Below, in pieces: positions 52,580-60,566 of a stretch of DNA of 64,000 bases (position 1 is the stretch's first letter; every line of letters starts with the position of its first letter). The translations under genes were made by a program, and so were the position numbers. The stretch is from assembly GCA_045866215.1 (NCBI GenBank), contig AP035880.1, positions 496,001 to 560,000 of the forward strand, in the 5' to 3' direction. The stretch is from Croceivirga sp009797885. Lineage in GTDB: Bacteria; Bacteroidota; Bacteroidia; Flavobacteriales; Flavobacteriaceae. The notes under the pieces were generated by a model. It saw only the letters and a program-made list of their open reading frames with translations, made no database searches and had not been told where the DNA came from.

Positions 52580-52638
52580 ACCGCAACAAGGTCTATAATT
52601 CATTGCGACGTCACAAATCATGGCCGCGACCGTTGCGT
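52580..52638 (+). repeat. attC-like site K (compact)
   Basis: 59-bp site: left box ACCGCAAC, arm AAGGTCTATAATTCATTGCG, arm CACAAATCATGGCC, right box GTTGCGT (52632-52638). No recognisable gene follows on the plus strand before the minus-strand isomerase. Confidence 0.75.
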
Positions 52639-52765
52639 GCACGTAGAAAAAGACACAAAATGTCCTGAAACAATTTTATGGTCCTCCCATCCCGATAGCG
52701 GCTGGCGGAAAATTCAAGCGGTCATTAAGGAGCTACGAAAGAAACGTAACGGCACTTCATTAGGA
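52639..52765 (+). other. Short stretch with unexplained open frame
   Basis: An open frame runs from 52547 through site K to 52855. The part after the site reads WSSHPDSGWRKIQAVIKELRKKRNG, which looks protein-like, but it overlaps the end of the minus-strand isomerase and has no clear start. It may be a remnant. Confidence 0.3.
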
Positions 52766-53728
52766 CTAAATCTCGTAATAAAAAGCATCACGCAATACCT
52801 CCAAGCTCTTGGGCACGGCCGTATCAGGGGATTCCAAGCCTTCAAACTCAAGTGATATCCATCCTTTGTATCCCACATCCCGCATCATTTGACCAATGGC
52901 AGGATAATCGATGTCCAATGAATACCATTTACCTCCGCCATAATAGGTTTTGGCTTGAACTAGGAAAGTTTGGGGGGCCATAAGCTTCAACTGTTCCTCA
53001 CGATTTTCCAAAAAGTTGCCCGTGTCCAAGGTCATTTGCAACCAAGGACTGTCAATGGCGTCCACAATTCTCTTCACGCCTTCCGCAGTGCGTCCCAATC
53101 CCCAGTGGTTTTCCAAGCCCAGGACCACTCCACACTTTTCTGCAGTTGGAATGCATGCTGCAATGGAATCGATCACCCATTTAAAGCCATCTTCATCCGT
53201 ATAGCCTTCCAGTGTCGGTTCAATACCCTTATTGGCCATGAGATCGTCGAAGTTCTTTGAGGTTCCCCAGCGTCCGGTATTCAATCGCATTGTGGGTATG
53301 CCCAAGGCATAGGCCAATTCTATCTGCCTGATCGTTTTGGCAATGTTCTCGTCACGTTTTTCCTTTTCGGGGTAAACATAGCCCTGATGTGTGCTGAACC
53401 CCATGAGGTCCAATCCAGCGTGAAAGGCACGCTTCTTGAGGTTTTGCAGATAGCTGTTCTCTTCGGAGGTCATCTGTACCAACAGTAGTTCAATGCCGTC
53501 AAAACCCATAGCTGCGGCCTTATCAATGCACATTTCGATCGGCACGTCTTCCTTGGGACCGTTAAACTGCCAAAACGAATAGGTCGAAACCCCAATGGGA
53601 TTTCTTCTGATATTGTCCTGTTTTTCAACTTTTGGTGCTTCTTTAGGTTCGGGAGAGGTGCAGGCTCCCAATACGGTTGCCATGCCAAAAGCGGAGGCAT
53701 TTTGGAGGAATTTTCTACGGTCTGTCAT
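52766..53728 (-). CDS. Tat-exported sugar phosphate isomerase/epimerase-type lipoprotein
   Basis: The 320-residue protein has a twin-arginine signal (TDRRKFLQNASAFGMATVLGAC) with a lipobox cysteine. The TIM-barrel AP endonuclease-2 fold follows: AAMGFDGIELLLVQM, HAGLDLMGFSTHQGY, GLENHWGLGRTAEGV and GYKGWISLEFEGLES with metal Glu/His/Asp ligands. It may act on a sugar in the periplasm. It is the only minus-strand gene within the array and lacks flanking sites of its own. Confidence 0.85.
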   Translation of the reverse strand: MTDRRKFLQNASAFGMATVLGACTSPEPKEAPKVEKQDNIRRNPIGVSTYSFWQFNGPKEDVPIEMCIDKAAAMGFDGIELLLVQMTSEENSYLQNLKKRAFHAGLDLMGFSTHQGYVYPEKEKRDENIAKTIRQIELAYALGIPTMRLNTGRWGTSKNFDDLMANKGIEPTLEGYTDEDGFKWVIDSIAACIPTAEKCGVVLGLENHWGLGRTAEGVKRIVDAIDSPWLQMTLDTGNFLENREEQLKLMAPQTFLVQAKTYYGGGKWYSLDIDYPAIGQMMRDVGYKGWISLEFEGLESPDTAVPKSLEVLRDAFYYEI

Positions 53729-54272
53729 TTTGATTGGATTAAGTATCCCTTAAAGATAGCGATTAACTTCATTTCGTTTATAATGGATATTCCAATAAGG
53801 ATTATTTGGCAAACCATATGTTTTACATAGTTACCATTGGCTTTGATGGTTTCTTGAAATAGGTGTAATTTGAATCCTTATGGAGCACTCCTTTTGATAT
53901 ATTTACTGAAGAGGATGGAAAATCGACGCATTGGATTTAGGATGGGAATCCTTAATTTGATGGTTGTAACGTGAATTTAGAATAAGAAAATTACGTCAGT
54001 TTGAGTGTTTTTGCGATAACAAAAATGTATCGAAAACCTGCCTGACGGCGAGGCAGGCAAGTAATTTTCTTGCAAAATCCTAATTTCGATACAATTTTTC
54101 TTCATTTTATTACGAAAAACCACTCAATTTGACGGATTTTGGTTGATAAAAAATGTAGGGTCGATGTTAGTTATAGAAAAAACAACCTGCACACGCCCAA
54201 GTGTTCGGGTTTATGCAGACCAAACCCTGCTCCACTTGTACAAAACGTGGCCTAGCCCTTAAAAAGAAGCAA
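53729..54272. other. Non-coding stretch with palindromic element
   Basis: These 544 bases lie between the minus-strand isomerase and the creatininase gene. They hold a 141-bp imperfect inverted repeat at 53994-54134 and no supported gene. An open frame from 54201 reaches the creatininase gene but its first 24 codons (MFGFMQTKPCSTCTKRG) look non-homologous. Confidence 0.6.
53994..54134. repeat. Long imperfect palindromic element
   Basis: The ends CGTCAGTTTGAGTG and CACTCAATTTGACG are inverted copies with few mismatches. Inner TGTATCGAAA (54026-54035) pairs with TTTCGATACA (54084-54093), and a CCTGCCT/AGGCAGG hairpin lies in the centre. This resembles the interspersed palindromic elements scattered in flavobacterial genomes (from memory). 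Confidence 0.75.
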
Positions 54273-55037
54273 ATGATAAGACCTTACGTACTGGCAGATA
54301 CCAATTGGAAACATTTAAAGAATGAAAAATTTGATTTAGCCGTACTTCCCTGGGGGGCCACAGAAGCCCATAATTACCATTTACCCTACTCGACCGATGT
54401 CATTGAGGGAACGGCAATTGCGGAAGAAGCCGGAAGGATTGCCTGGGAGAAAGGAGCCAAAGTCATCATATTGCCTACAATTCCATTTGGGGTCAATACC
54501 GGACAGTCCGACATCTACCTGGATATGAATTTGAACCCAAGTACCCAATTCGCTATTTTAAAAGACATCATTGGCGTATTGGACCGTCAAGGAATCCAAA
54601 AATTTATGATTTTGAACAGTCATGGGGGAAATAACTGGAAATCAATCGTTAGAGAGCTTGGACTGCTATTTCCAAAAATGTTTTTATGTGTTGGCGAATG
54701 GGTAAAGGTTGTCGATAGAAATGATTTTTTCGATGATCCGGGAGACCATGCCGACGAAATGGAAACAAGTCTTATGCTTCATTTGGCCCCTGAATTGGTC
54801 CTGCCAAAAGAAGATTGGGGCGACGGAATTGAGAAAAAAAACAAAATAAAAGCGTTTAATGAGGGTTGGGCTTGGACGGAAAGGCCTTGGAGTCAAATAA
54901 GTGAGGATACTGGAGTGGGAAATCCCAAAGCATCGACCAAAGCAAAGGGGGAACACTTTTTCAATGCTATTTGTAGTAAGTTGGGGGACCTACTAGTGGA
55001 AATCTCAATTGCAGATACCAAAAACCTTTATGAATAA
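54273..55037 (+). CDS. Creatininase-family amidohydrolase (cassette 11)
   Basis: From the ATG at 54273 the product has 254 residues (MIRPYVLADTNWKHLK). Metal-binding creatininase motifs are present: LPWGATEAHNYHLPYSTDV with Glu and His, ILNSHGGNNWKSI and GDHADEMETSLMLHL. Relatives hydrolyse creatinine, formamidopyrimidine or mycofactocin-type amides; the substrate is unknown. A collapsed site (M) follows. The left boundary lies in the stretch after the palindromic element and is not resolved. Confidence 0.88.
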   Translation: MIRPYVLADTNWKHLKNEKFDLAVLPWGATEAHNYHLPYSTDVIEGTAIAEEAGRIAWEKGAKVIILPTIPFGVNTGQSDIYLDMNLNPSTQFAILKDIIGVLDRQGIQKFMILNSHGGNNWKSIVRELGLLFPKMFLCVGEWVKVVDRNDFFDDPGDHADEMETSLMLHLAPELVLPKEDWGDGIEKKNKIKAFNEGWAWTERPWSQISEDTGVGNPKASTKAKGEHFFNAICSKLGDLLVEISIADTKNLYE

Positions 55038-55046
55038 AAACACTAC

Positions 55047-55080
55047 GCCGCAAATCATAGCCGAGACGTTCATATTGATT
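55047..55080 (+). repeat. attC-like site M (collapsed)
   Basis: Left box CGCCGCAA is fused directly to the right arm CAAATCATAGCC, spacer GAGAC, with candidate right boxes GTTCATA (55068-55074) or ATTGATT (55074-55080). It looks like a deletion of the left arm and centre across the shared GCAA. Confidence 0.6.
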
Positions 55081-55086
55081 TAAAAA

Positions 55087-55542
55087 ATGAATATTGAGTT
55101 ACTACATAAGGAAAGTAAGCTATTGGAAAGGGGAATTGAATACTTCTGGAAACAATGGGGAAACGAATCAAATTTTGATTTTTATAAAAATTGTATTGAA
55201 AATTCAATCGCTGATAATAAATCCTTGCCAAAGTTTTACCTCATGCTCGATAAAGAGAAAATTATTGGTTCCTATGCATTATTGACAAATGACCTGATAA
55301 GCAGGCAAGATCTATTTCCTTGGTTTGCTTGTCTATTCGTTGATGAAAGTTATCGGAACCAGGGTTTGGCCAATGAATTGATACAACATGGTATCGACGA
55401 ATCCCGAAAAGGAGGGTTTGACAATCTCTATCTTTCAACAGCATTGAATGATTTTTATGAAAAAAAAGGATGGAAATACCATTCCCAGGGGTTTACGGCC
55501 TTTGGGGATAGTATTAAAATCTATTCAAAAAAACTGAATTAA
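55087..55542 (+). CDS. GNAT-family N-acetyltransferase (cassette 12)
   Basis: The 151-residue protein has the GNAT core: LPKFYLMLDKEKIIGSYALL, WFACLFVDESYRNQGLANELIQHGIDESRKGG with the acetyl-CoA binding YRNQGLA loop, and NLYLSTALNDFYEKKGW. The acceptor is unknown. Such genes are frequent integron cargo. Possible cassette ends ATTGATTT and AAACCAAT match at 7 of 8. Confidence 0.9.
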   Translation: MNIELLHKESKLLERGIEYFWKQWGNESNFDFYKNCIENSIADNKSLPKFYLMLDKEKIIGSYALLTNDLISRQDLFPWFACLFVDESYRNQGLANELIQHGIDESRKGGFDNLYLSTALNDFYEKKGWKYHSQGFTAFGDSIKIYSKKLN

Positions 55543-55549
55543 AAACTAA

Positions 55550-55607
55550 AACCAATAATGGCCATGATTCATAGCGACGCTGCAAATCATAGCCGAGACT
55601 GCTGTGT
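55550..55607 (+). repeat. attC-like site N
   Basis: Left box ACCAAT (decayed last base), arm AATGGCCATGATTCATAGCG, arm GCTGCAAATCATAGCC, spacer GAGACT, right box GCTGTGT (55601-55607). Compact 58-bp form like A and K. Confidence 0.7.
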
Positions 55608-55632
55608 ACAAGCCAAAACCATAGATCATTTG

Positions 55633-56427
55633 ATGCAATACACTCCCTCACCAAACCTTTCAAAATATATCAAGCATTATCTTTTGTTTGAGATTAGCAA
55701 CAGTGATAAGAAACGGTATAGACATTTTGCAAACGGTCATAATGGATTGGTATTCAGTTTCAATACAAAAGGATTCGTTTCACTTCACTCGGAAAACCCA
55801 TTACCTGAAACGTTCTTATTTGGTCAAGTCTCGGAATATCAGGACTTTTTTATTGAAGGAGCTACATCAGTTGTCATCGTGCTCTTTCAACCTTTGGGTT
55901 TATTTGCCCTCACCGGTATGCATTCCTCCCTATTTACAAATCGAATGGAAGATGCCCCTTCGGTTTTAGGGAAAGGGATTTCGGGACTTCAAGAAAACCT
56001 TTTTTATAGTGCTGATGCCATAGACATGATTGGTTGCCTAAATTCATTTTTTACTAAAAAATTCGATGAACTTACCTATGACCATAACCCCTATATCCTG
56101 AACTTCGTATCACTGGCCCTCAAAAAAAAGGGTGATATCCTGGTCAATGACCTTTGTAGCCAAATCGGTGTAAATGAACGAAAAATGCAAAGGTTGTTTT
56201 CCGAGCAAATAGGCGTTAATCCCAAAACATTCCTTAGGAACATTAAATTACACTCCTTTCTTGGCCTTACGAAAGACAAAACACAAAGTTCGCTGACCAA
56301 ATTAGGTCTCGAAGCAGGCTATTACGACCAAGCACACCTTATTAGGGAATTTAAAAAAACTGTTGGTCTTACGCCATCAACGTATTTAAAATCAAAACGA
56401 TTGGCCGTAAACCTTGTTCAAATTTAG
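55633..56427 (+). CDS. AraC-family transcriptional regulator (cassette 13)
   Basis: From the ATG at 55633 (MQYTPSPNLSKYIKHYLLFE) the product has 264 residues; the longer frame translates site N. A cupin-like N-terminal domain (DUF6597 type) precedes a C-terminal AraC HTH pair: GDILVNDLCSQIGVNERKMQRLFSEQIGVNPKTF and LGLEAGYYDQAHLIREFKKTVGLTPSTYL (quoted in part). The target is unknown; it may regulate itself or a neighbouring cassette. Confidence 0.9.
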   Translation: MQYTPSPNLSKYIKHYLLFEISNSDKKRYRHFANGHNGLVFSFNTKGFVSLHSENPLPETFLFGQVSEYQDFFIEGATSVVIVLFQPLGLFALTGMHSSLFTNRMEDAPSVLGKGISGLQENLFYSADAIDMIGCLNSFFTKKFDELTYDHNPYILNFVSLALKKKGDILVNDLCSQIGVNERKMQRLFSEQIGVNPKTFLRNIKLHSFLGLTKDKTQSSLTKLGLEAGYYDQAHLIREFKKTVGLTPSTYLKSKRLAVNLVQI

Positions 56428-56481
56428 GGCCATACCCATTGTCGGTTTTGTACAATTTCCCGTAAAAACCAATCGTTAGCT
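56418..56481 (+). repeat. attC-like site O (weak)
   Basis: Arm GGGCCATACCCATTG and right box GTTAGCT (56475-56481) are visible, but the left box (TTCAAAT in the last codons of the AraC gene) and right arm are poor. Confidence 0.35.
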
Positions 56482-56503
56482 TTACCGGGCAATTTATAAT
56501 CAT

Positions 56504-57460
56504 ATGGATAATCTGAATATTTCCGTAGCCCAATTTCAACCTAGGAACGGTGACAAAGCCTATAACTTATCGGTAATCAGAAAACTCTCCGAAAAAGCCA
56601 AATCCAACGGAGCGGACGTAATTAGTTTTCACGAGATGTCGATTACCGCCTACACCTACACCAAGGACTTGAGCTTGGAACAGTTAACGGATTTGGCAGA
56701 AGAAGTTCCCAGCGGAAAAAGCACACAGGAATTGATTGCCATTTCCAAGGCGTCGGACATTCCGGTTTTGGCCGGTTTAGTGGAAAAATCGGATGGGTCA
56801 CTGTTCAATACGTATATCTGTGTTACTGGAGAGGGATTGGTGGCAAAGTATCGAAAAATACATCCTTTTATCAGCAAGCATATGTCTCCAGGACAGGAAT
56901 ATTGCGTCTTCGAATTACTGGGTTGGAAATGTGGAATCCTTATCTGTTACGATAACAATGTCATCGAAAATGTTCGGGCCACGAGCCTTTTGGGAGCGGA
57001 AATCATTTTTGCACCCCATGTTACGGGCTGTACACCTTCCGCAATGCCACACCGCGGTTATGTTGCCGATACCTATTGGGAAAACCGTGAGAACGACCCT
57101 GTTTCACTGAGGTTGGAATTCGACGGCCCAAAAGGCAGGCGTTGGTTAATGCGCTGGCTACCCGCAAGAGCATACGATAATGGGGTGTATTACGCATTTA
57201 CAAACCCCATTGGCTATGATGGTGAACACCTAAAAAACGGAAATTCCATGATACTAGATCCCTATGGAGAAGTTTTGTCCGAAATAAAATCCTTTCAAGA
57301 TGAAATTACCATTTCAAAAATCACCAAGGAAAAAATCAAACGCTCTGGGGGATGGAGGTATAAAAATGCCAGAAAACCTGAACTTTATAAGGACATCATT
57401 GGTAGGGACCATAAATCGACCACTTCTCCGATCTGGTTGACAAATTCCCAAAACGAGTGA
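56504..57460 (+). CDS. Nitrilase-family carbon-nitrogen hydrolase (cassette 14)
   Basis: The 318-residue enzyme has the catalytic triad of the nitrilase family: Glu in ISFHEMSITAYTYT, Lys in VAKYRKIHPF and Cys in CGILICYDNNVIENVR. It may hydrolyse an amide or nitrile or act as an N-carbamoyl amidase. The substrate is not evident. Base composition is closer to the core genome than that of the catB-type cassette. Confidence 0.93.
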   Translation: MDNLNISVAQFQPRNGDKAYNLSVIRKLSEKAKSNGADVISFHEMSITAYTYTKDLSLEQLTDLAEEVPSGKSTQELIAISKASDIPVLAGLVEKSDGSLFNTYICVTGEGLVAKYRKIHPFISKHMSPGQEYCVFELLGWKCGILICYDNNVIENVRATSLLGAEIIFAPHVTGCTPSAMPHRGYVADTYWENRENDPVSLRLEFDGPKGRRWLMRWLPARAYDNGVYYAFTNPIGYDGEHLKNGNSMILDPYGEVLSEIKSFQDEITISKITKEKIKRSGGWRYKNARKPELYKDIIGRDHKSTTSPIWLTNSQNE

Positions 57461-57472
57461 AAAAGACGCCAG

Positions 57473-57640
57473 TGCACAACACGGTGCATAATCAATTGCC
57501 ACTGAATTCCTAAAACGGAATCCTTTGTAATTAATTACCTTTACCGTTTACGGACATTTTCCGTTTTTATGCCTTCCTCCTGCCCCAATAGTCATCGGGA
57601 CTTCGAAGGCAATAATCCATCATGGACCGGACCATTGCCC
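57473..57640 (+). repeat. attC-like site P
   Basis: Left box TGCACAAC, arm CGGTGCATAATCAATTGCC, long centre with GCCTTC/GAAGGC pairing, arm GGCAATAATCCATCATGG, right box ATTGCCC (57634-57640). Confidence 0.65.
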
Positions 57641-57661
57641 GTAATTTAAGAAACCTAGAAA

Positions 57662-58075
57662 ATGGAAAAGCATTTTGAACTTTCTGACGCTGAATTTGAA
57701 CAAAAATTCGTTACATGCGAATTAAACCCTTCTCATTTTTCCCATGAAGCCCATTTACGGTTGGCATGGATACATATTGACAACTATGGAATAAAACAAG
57801 CGGAAAAAAACATCCCCTACCAATTACAGAAGTTTGTGAACCATGTTGGAGCAAAAGGTAAATTCAATATGACGTTGACCTTGGCCGCGGTTAAAGCGGT
57901 TTATCATTTTATGCTCAAATCGAATGCTGATAATTTCAAGGACTTTATTGCTGAATTTCCCCGGTTAAAATATAATTTCAAGGAGTTGATGGGTTATCAT
58001 TACGGATTTGACATTTACCATTCGAATTTGGCAAAAACAGCATTTTTAGAACCGGACTTGATTCCGTTCGATTAA
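57662..58075 (+). CDS. Uncharacterised protein (cassette 15)
   Basis: The 137-residue protein has FEQKFVTCELNPSHFSHEAHLRLAWIHI and FNMTLTLAAVKAVYHFM, a mostly helical fold with conserved-looking HFSHEAHLRLAW. I have seen this pattern as a conserved hypothetical in several phyla but cannot name a function. Flanked by sites P and Q. Confidence 0.72.
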   Translation: MEKHFELSDAEFEQKFVTCELNPSHFSHEAHLRLAWIHIDNYGIKQAEKNIPYQLQKFVNHVGAKGKFNMTLTLAAVKAVYHFMLKSNADNFKDFIAEFPRLKYNFKELMGYHYGFDIYHSNLAKTAFLEPDLIPFD

Positions 58076-58088
58076 AAAACAAAAACCA

Positions 58089-58210
58089 CTGGAGACAATA
58101 GGTTTAGCTCTTGTTGGATTCCCAAAAACGGAATTCATCCCAGATTTGTTATCTTAATGACCCAAGGGACCATTTCCTTTGGAAAATTCGGCAACACATA
58201 AACATTGGCC
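58089..58210 (+). repeat. attC-like site Q (diverged)
   Basis: Left box GACAAT with arm AGGTTTAGC, centre, and a right box ATTGGCC (58204-58210), chosen because ATTGGCCACA is complementary to TGCGGCCAAC at the other end of the same cassette (all mismatches are transitions). Confidence 0.45.
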
Positions 58211-58244
58211 ACAAGTTGGGAATCCCTCAAAACCCTATACTGAA

Positions 58245-58709
58245 ATGAGTGAAGCACAACATCCCATGGTGGAATGTCAAATGATGATAAGAAAACCGAT
58301 TTCGGAGGTTTTTCGGGCGTTTGTTGACCCAAAGCTAACCACCATGTTTTGGTTCACAAAGTCAAGTGGGAAACTTGAAAAAGGTAAAACCGTTACTTGG
58401 GAATGGGAAATGTATGGTGTAGCCGACCAAATAAAAGTGGTTGAACTTGTACCCGATGAAAAAATAATAATCGAATGGGACAATCCGACCACAACTGTGG
58501 AATTTGAGTTTTTGGAATTAGCCAACGAAACGACCTATGTTGTAATCAAAAATTACGGATTCCATCAAACTGGAAATGATTTGATTGAAGCAGTTAAAAA
58601 TAACACGGGTGGATTTACAACAGTTTTGGACGGCTTAAAAGCGTACCTTGAGTTTGGAATCAAATTGAATTTGGTGAAAGACAAATTCCCGCAAATTCAA
58701 CAGAAATAA
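58245..58709 (+). CDS. SRPBCC (AHSA1-like) family protein (cassette 16)
   Basis: From the ATG at 58245 the product has 154 residues. MIRKPISEVFRAFVDPKLTTMFWFTKSSGKLEKGKTVTWEWEM (quoted in part) and the closing TVLDGLKAYLEFG are the SRPBCC/AHSA1 fold, a hydrophobic-ligand cavity. Ligand unknown. The longer frame starts inside site Q. Confidence 0.88.
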   Translation: MSEAQHPMVECQMMIRKPISEVFRAFVDPKLTTMFWFTKSSGKLEKGKTVTWEWEMYGVADQIKVVELVPDEKIIIEWDNPTTTVEFEFLELANETTYVVIKNYGFHQTGNDLIEAVKNNTGGFTTVLDGLKAYLEFGIKLNLVKDKFPQIQQK

Positions 58710-58716
58710 AACCTGC

Positions 58717-58883
58717 GGCCAACAAGGGCTCTAATTCATTGCGGCATTCTTGCTAACTTTAAACCCAATAACCAATAATTCGGCTGGATTTCGATGAAAC
58801 AGTTCTGCAAAAAAGCACCTTCCGCGCGCAATTTTAAATTGCAGGTCGGACACAATAACGAAATCATGGCCGATACGTTGGGC
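58717..58883 (+). repeat. attC-like site R
   Basis: Left box GGCCAAC, arm AAGGGCTCTAATTCATTGC, centre of about 110 bases, arm ACGAAATCATGGCC, right box GTTGGGC (58877-58883), a perfect GTTRRRY core. Confidence 0.78.
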
Positions 58884-58888
58884 ATCAT

Positions 58889-59659
58889 ATGAAAAGAACT
58901 CAATTCATAATTCCAATCTTACTCCTTCTAGCCTCTTGTTTTCAAGAAGAAGCATCTACCTTCCATGAAGGTAACCTGTGGAAAATTACATCAAAAAACG
59001 GAACGGAATCCTATATTTTTGGCACTGTTCATTTATATCCGAGAAGTGAATTGAAACTATCTGAAAATGCAATTGCCATACTTACAGAATGCAGTACACT
59101 AGCTTTGGAAAGGGACGTGACCAACACATTTGAACAGCAAAAGTTCATGGATTTTGAAATGCCCAAAATCCTCACAGAAAGTTATAAGGTAATTATCTCT
59201 GAGTATGGAAACGAATTGGTTACAATGGAGAACCAACTCATAAAAACAGCTAAGGACAACGGAATTAGAATTACTGGACTTGAAACGACAGACGAAATCT
59301 TAAGGATATTGACCAACCTGAACGAAATCGAAATTCCTCAAGCCAATTTTGAAAAGGACAAAATGCTTCAAGCATATCAACAAAGCCTAAAGATGTATAA
59401 AAAAGAACAAATCAAGTCTTTTAAAGACAGCCTTATATTTCAAATGCCCAAAAGAATGACCAAATTGATCGTTGACCAAAGAAATAGAAACTGGATTGAT
59501 GACTTAGTTGGTCTCGTCGAAAATGAACCGGCTTTTATAGCTGTTGGAATGGGACATCTAGGTGGCGAGCAAGGACTCTTACAACTTCTTGCGGCAAAAG
59601 GCTACAAACCGATTAGAATGGAAATAAAAAATAAGCCGCCCAACACGGTATATAACTAA
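58889..59659 (+). CDS. TraB/GumN family lipoprotein (cassette 17)
   Basis: The 256-residue protein has a lipoprotein signal (IPILLLLASC) and the TraB signature SYIFGTVHLYPRSELKL with GTxH, plus the terminal FIAVGMGHLGGEQGLLQLL (GxxH). These motifs are shared with TIKI/pheromone-shutdown metalloproteases. Cassette ends GTTGGGC and GCCCAAC are perfectly complementary; the last lies inside the final codons. Confidence 0.9.
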   Translation: MKRTQFIIPILLLLASCFQEEASTFHEGNLWKITSKNGTESYIFGTVHLYPRSELKLSENAIAILTECSTLALERDVTNTFEQQKFMDFEMPKILTESYKVIISEYGNELVTMENQLIKTAKDNGIRITGLETTDEILRILTNLNEIEIPQANFEKDKMLQAYQQSLKMYKKEQIKSFKDSLIFQMPKRMTKLIVDQRNRNWIDDLVGLVENEPAFIAVGMGHLGGEQGLLQLLAAKGYKPIRMEIKNKPPNTVYN

Positions 59660-59720
59660 TGTTTAGCGAAAAAATCTAAGTCGATTTTTCCGCAACTGAT
59701 TACACAGAAGTCCGTTAAGT
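59638..59720 (+). repeat. attC-like site S
   Basis: Left box GCCCAAC, arm ACGGTATATAACTAATG, stem around GAAAAAATC/GATTTTTCC, arm AGTCC, right box GTTAAGT (59714-59720), a perfect GTTRRRY core. Arms belong to a different subfamily from sites A-D. Confidence 0.65.
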
Positions 59721-59739
59721 GCAATAGGAATGTGACATA

Positions 59740-60210
59740 ATGACGTCGTACAAAGGAAAACAAACCATCAAGCAACTTGAAAAAAGAAAAGGTGGCTATT
59801 TCTACTTAAAGCTTGACTCGAAAATCATTAATCAGTTTAGTAGAAAGCGAGCCACACGGATGATTTGTACAATTGACAAAGAAGTTTCCTATCGTTGTGG
59901 ATTGAACCATTTGGGAGATGGTAACTTTTATATCATTATTGCCGGAAAATACCTCAAGAAGTTGAACAAGGAAATAGGTAATGAGGTCAGCTATAAAATT
60001 GAGGAAGACCCCGACCAGCTTGGAGTGGAGATTCCCGAGGTGCTGACCGTTTTTTTGGGACAGGATTTGGAGGCCAAGGCTATTTTTGACAGACTCACTG
60101 ATGGAAAAAAGAGAAGTCTGATCTATAGTTTTGCCAAGATTAAGGACATTGACAAGCAAGTGAAGATCATTATTGACTTTTTGAATAAGGAAAGACATAA
60201 ACTGAAATGA
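59740..60210 (+). CDS. DUF1905 / YdeI-OmdA-type protein (cassette 18)
   Basis: The 156-residue protein has an N-terminal DUF1905 barrel (LKLDSKIINQFSRKRATRMICTIDKEVSYRCGLNHLGDG) and a C-terminal YdeI-type helical domain (TDGKKRSLIYSFAKIKDIDKQVKIIIDFL; both quoted in part). Function unknown; these proteins are common integron cargo. Cassette ends GTTAAGTG and CACGTAAC match at 7 of 8. Confidence 0.85.
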   Translation: MTSYKGKQTIKQLEKRKGGYFYLKLDSKIINQFSRKRATRMICTIDKEVSYRCGLNHLGDGNFYIIIAGKYLKKLNKEIGNEVSYKIEEDPDQLGVEIPEVLTVFLGQDLEAKAIFDRLTDGKKRSLIYSFAKIKDIDKQVKIIIDFLNKERHKLK

Positions 60211-60566
60211 TAAAAGGCCAGTTCCCCAAAAAGCGTTCACGTAACAGGTGATGAAATTGCCAAATCCAGTAACCGACCCGAAAATCGATACCTAAAAACC
60301 TTTACTGGCGGTCTATACCCACCCTTACCTACCCATAAAAAACGGAAATGTTGCTCTATAAATAAAAAACATAGCGGAATAAAAGCTGGTTTTATACTTT
60401 TGCAGTACTGAAAATTCATTTTACGACATACAAGATTTCTTCTCCGAAAATCCCGCTTTTTTTCGAGTAGGTCCATCATTGGACAGATCCAATTCTTCAT
60501 AAGGGAGTGTAGTATCCAAGTGATACACCCTTAGACTTTACATATTCATTTAATAACCAGTACGAT
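60211..60566 (+). other. Gap with partial attC-like left end and a promoter candidate
   Basis: CACGTAAC (60238-60245) is the likely left box of the preceding cassette, but no clear right end follows. TACTTTTG at 60395-60402 fits the -7 promoter consensus, 164 bases before the next gene. No gene was recognised in the 356 bases. Confidence 0.45.
60395..60402 (+). promoter_or_regulatory. Candidate -7 element before the SnoaL-type gene
   Basis: TACTTTTG matches TAnnTTTG; the long leader makes this uncertain. Confidence 0.35.
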
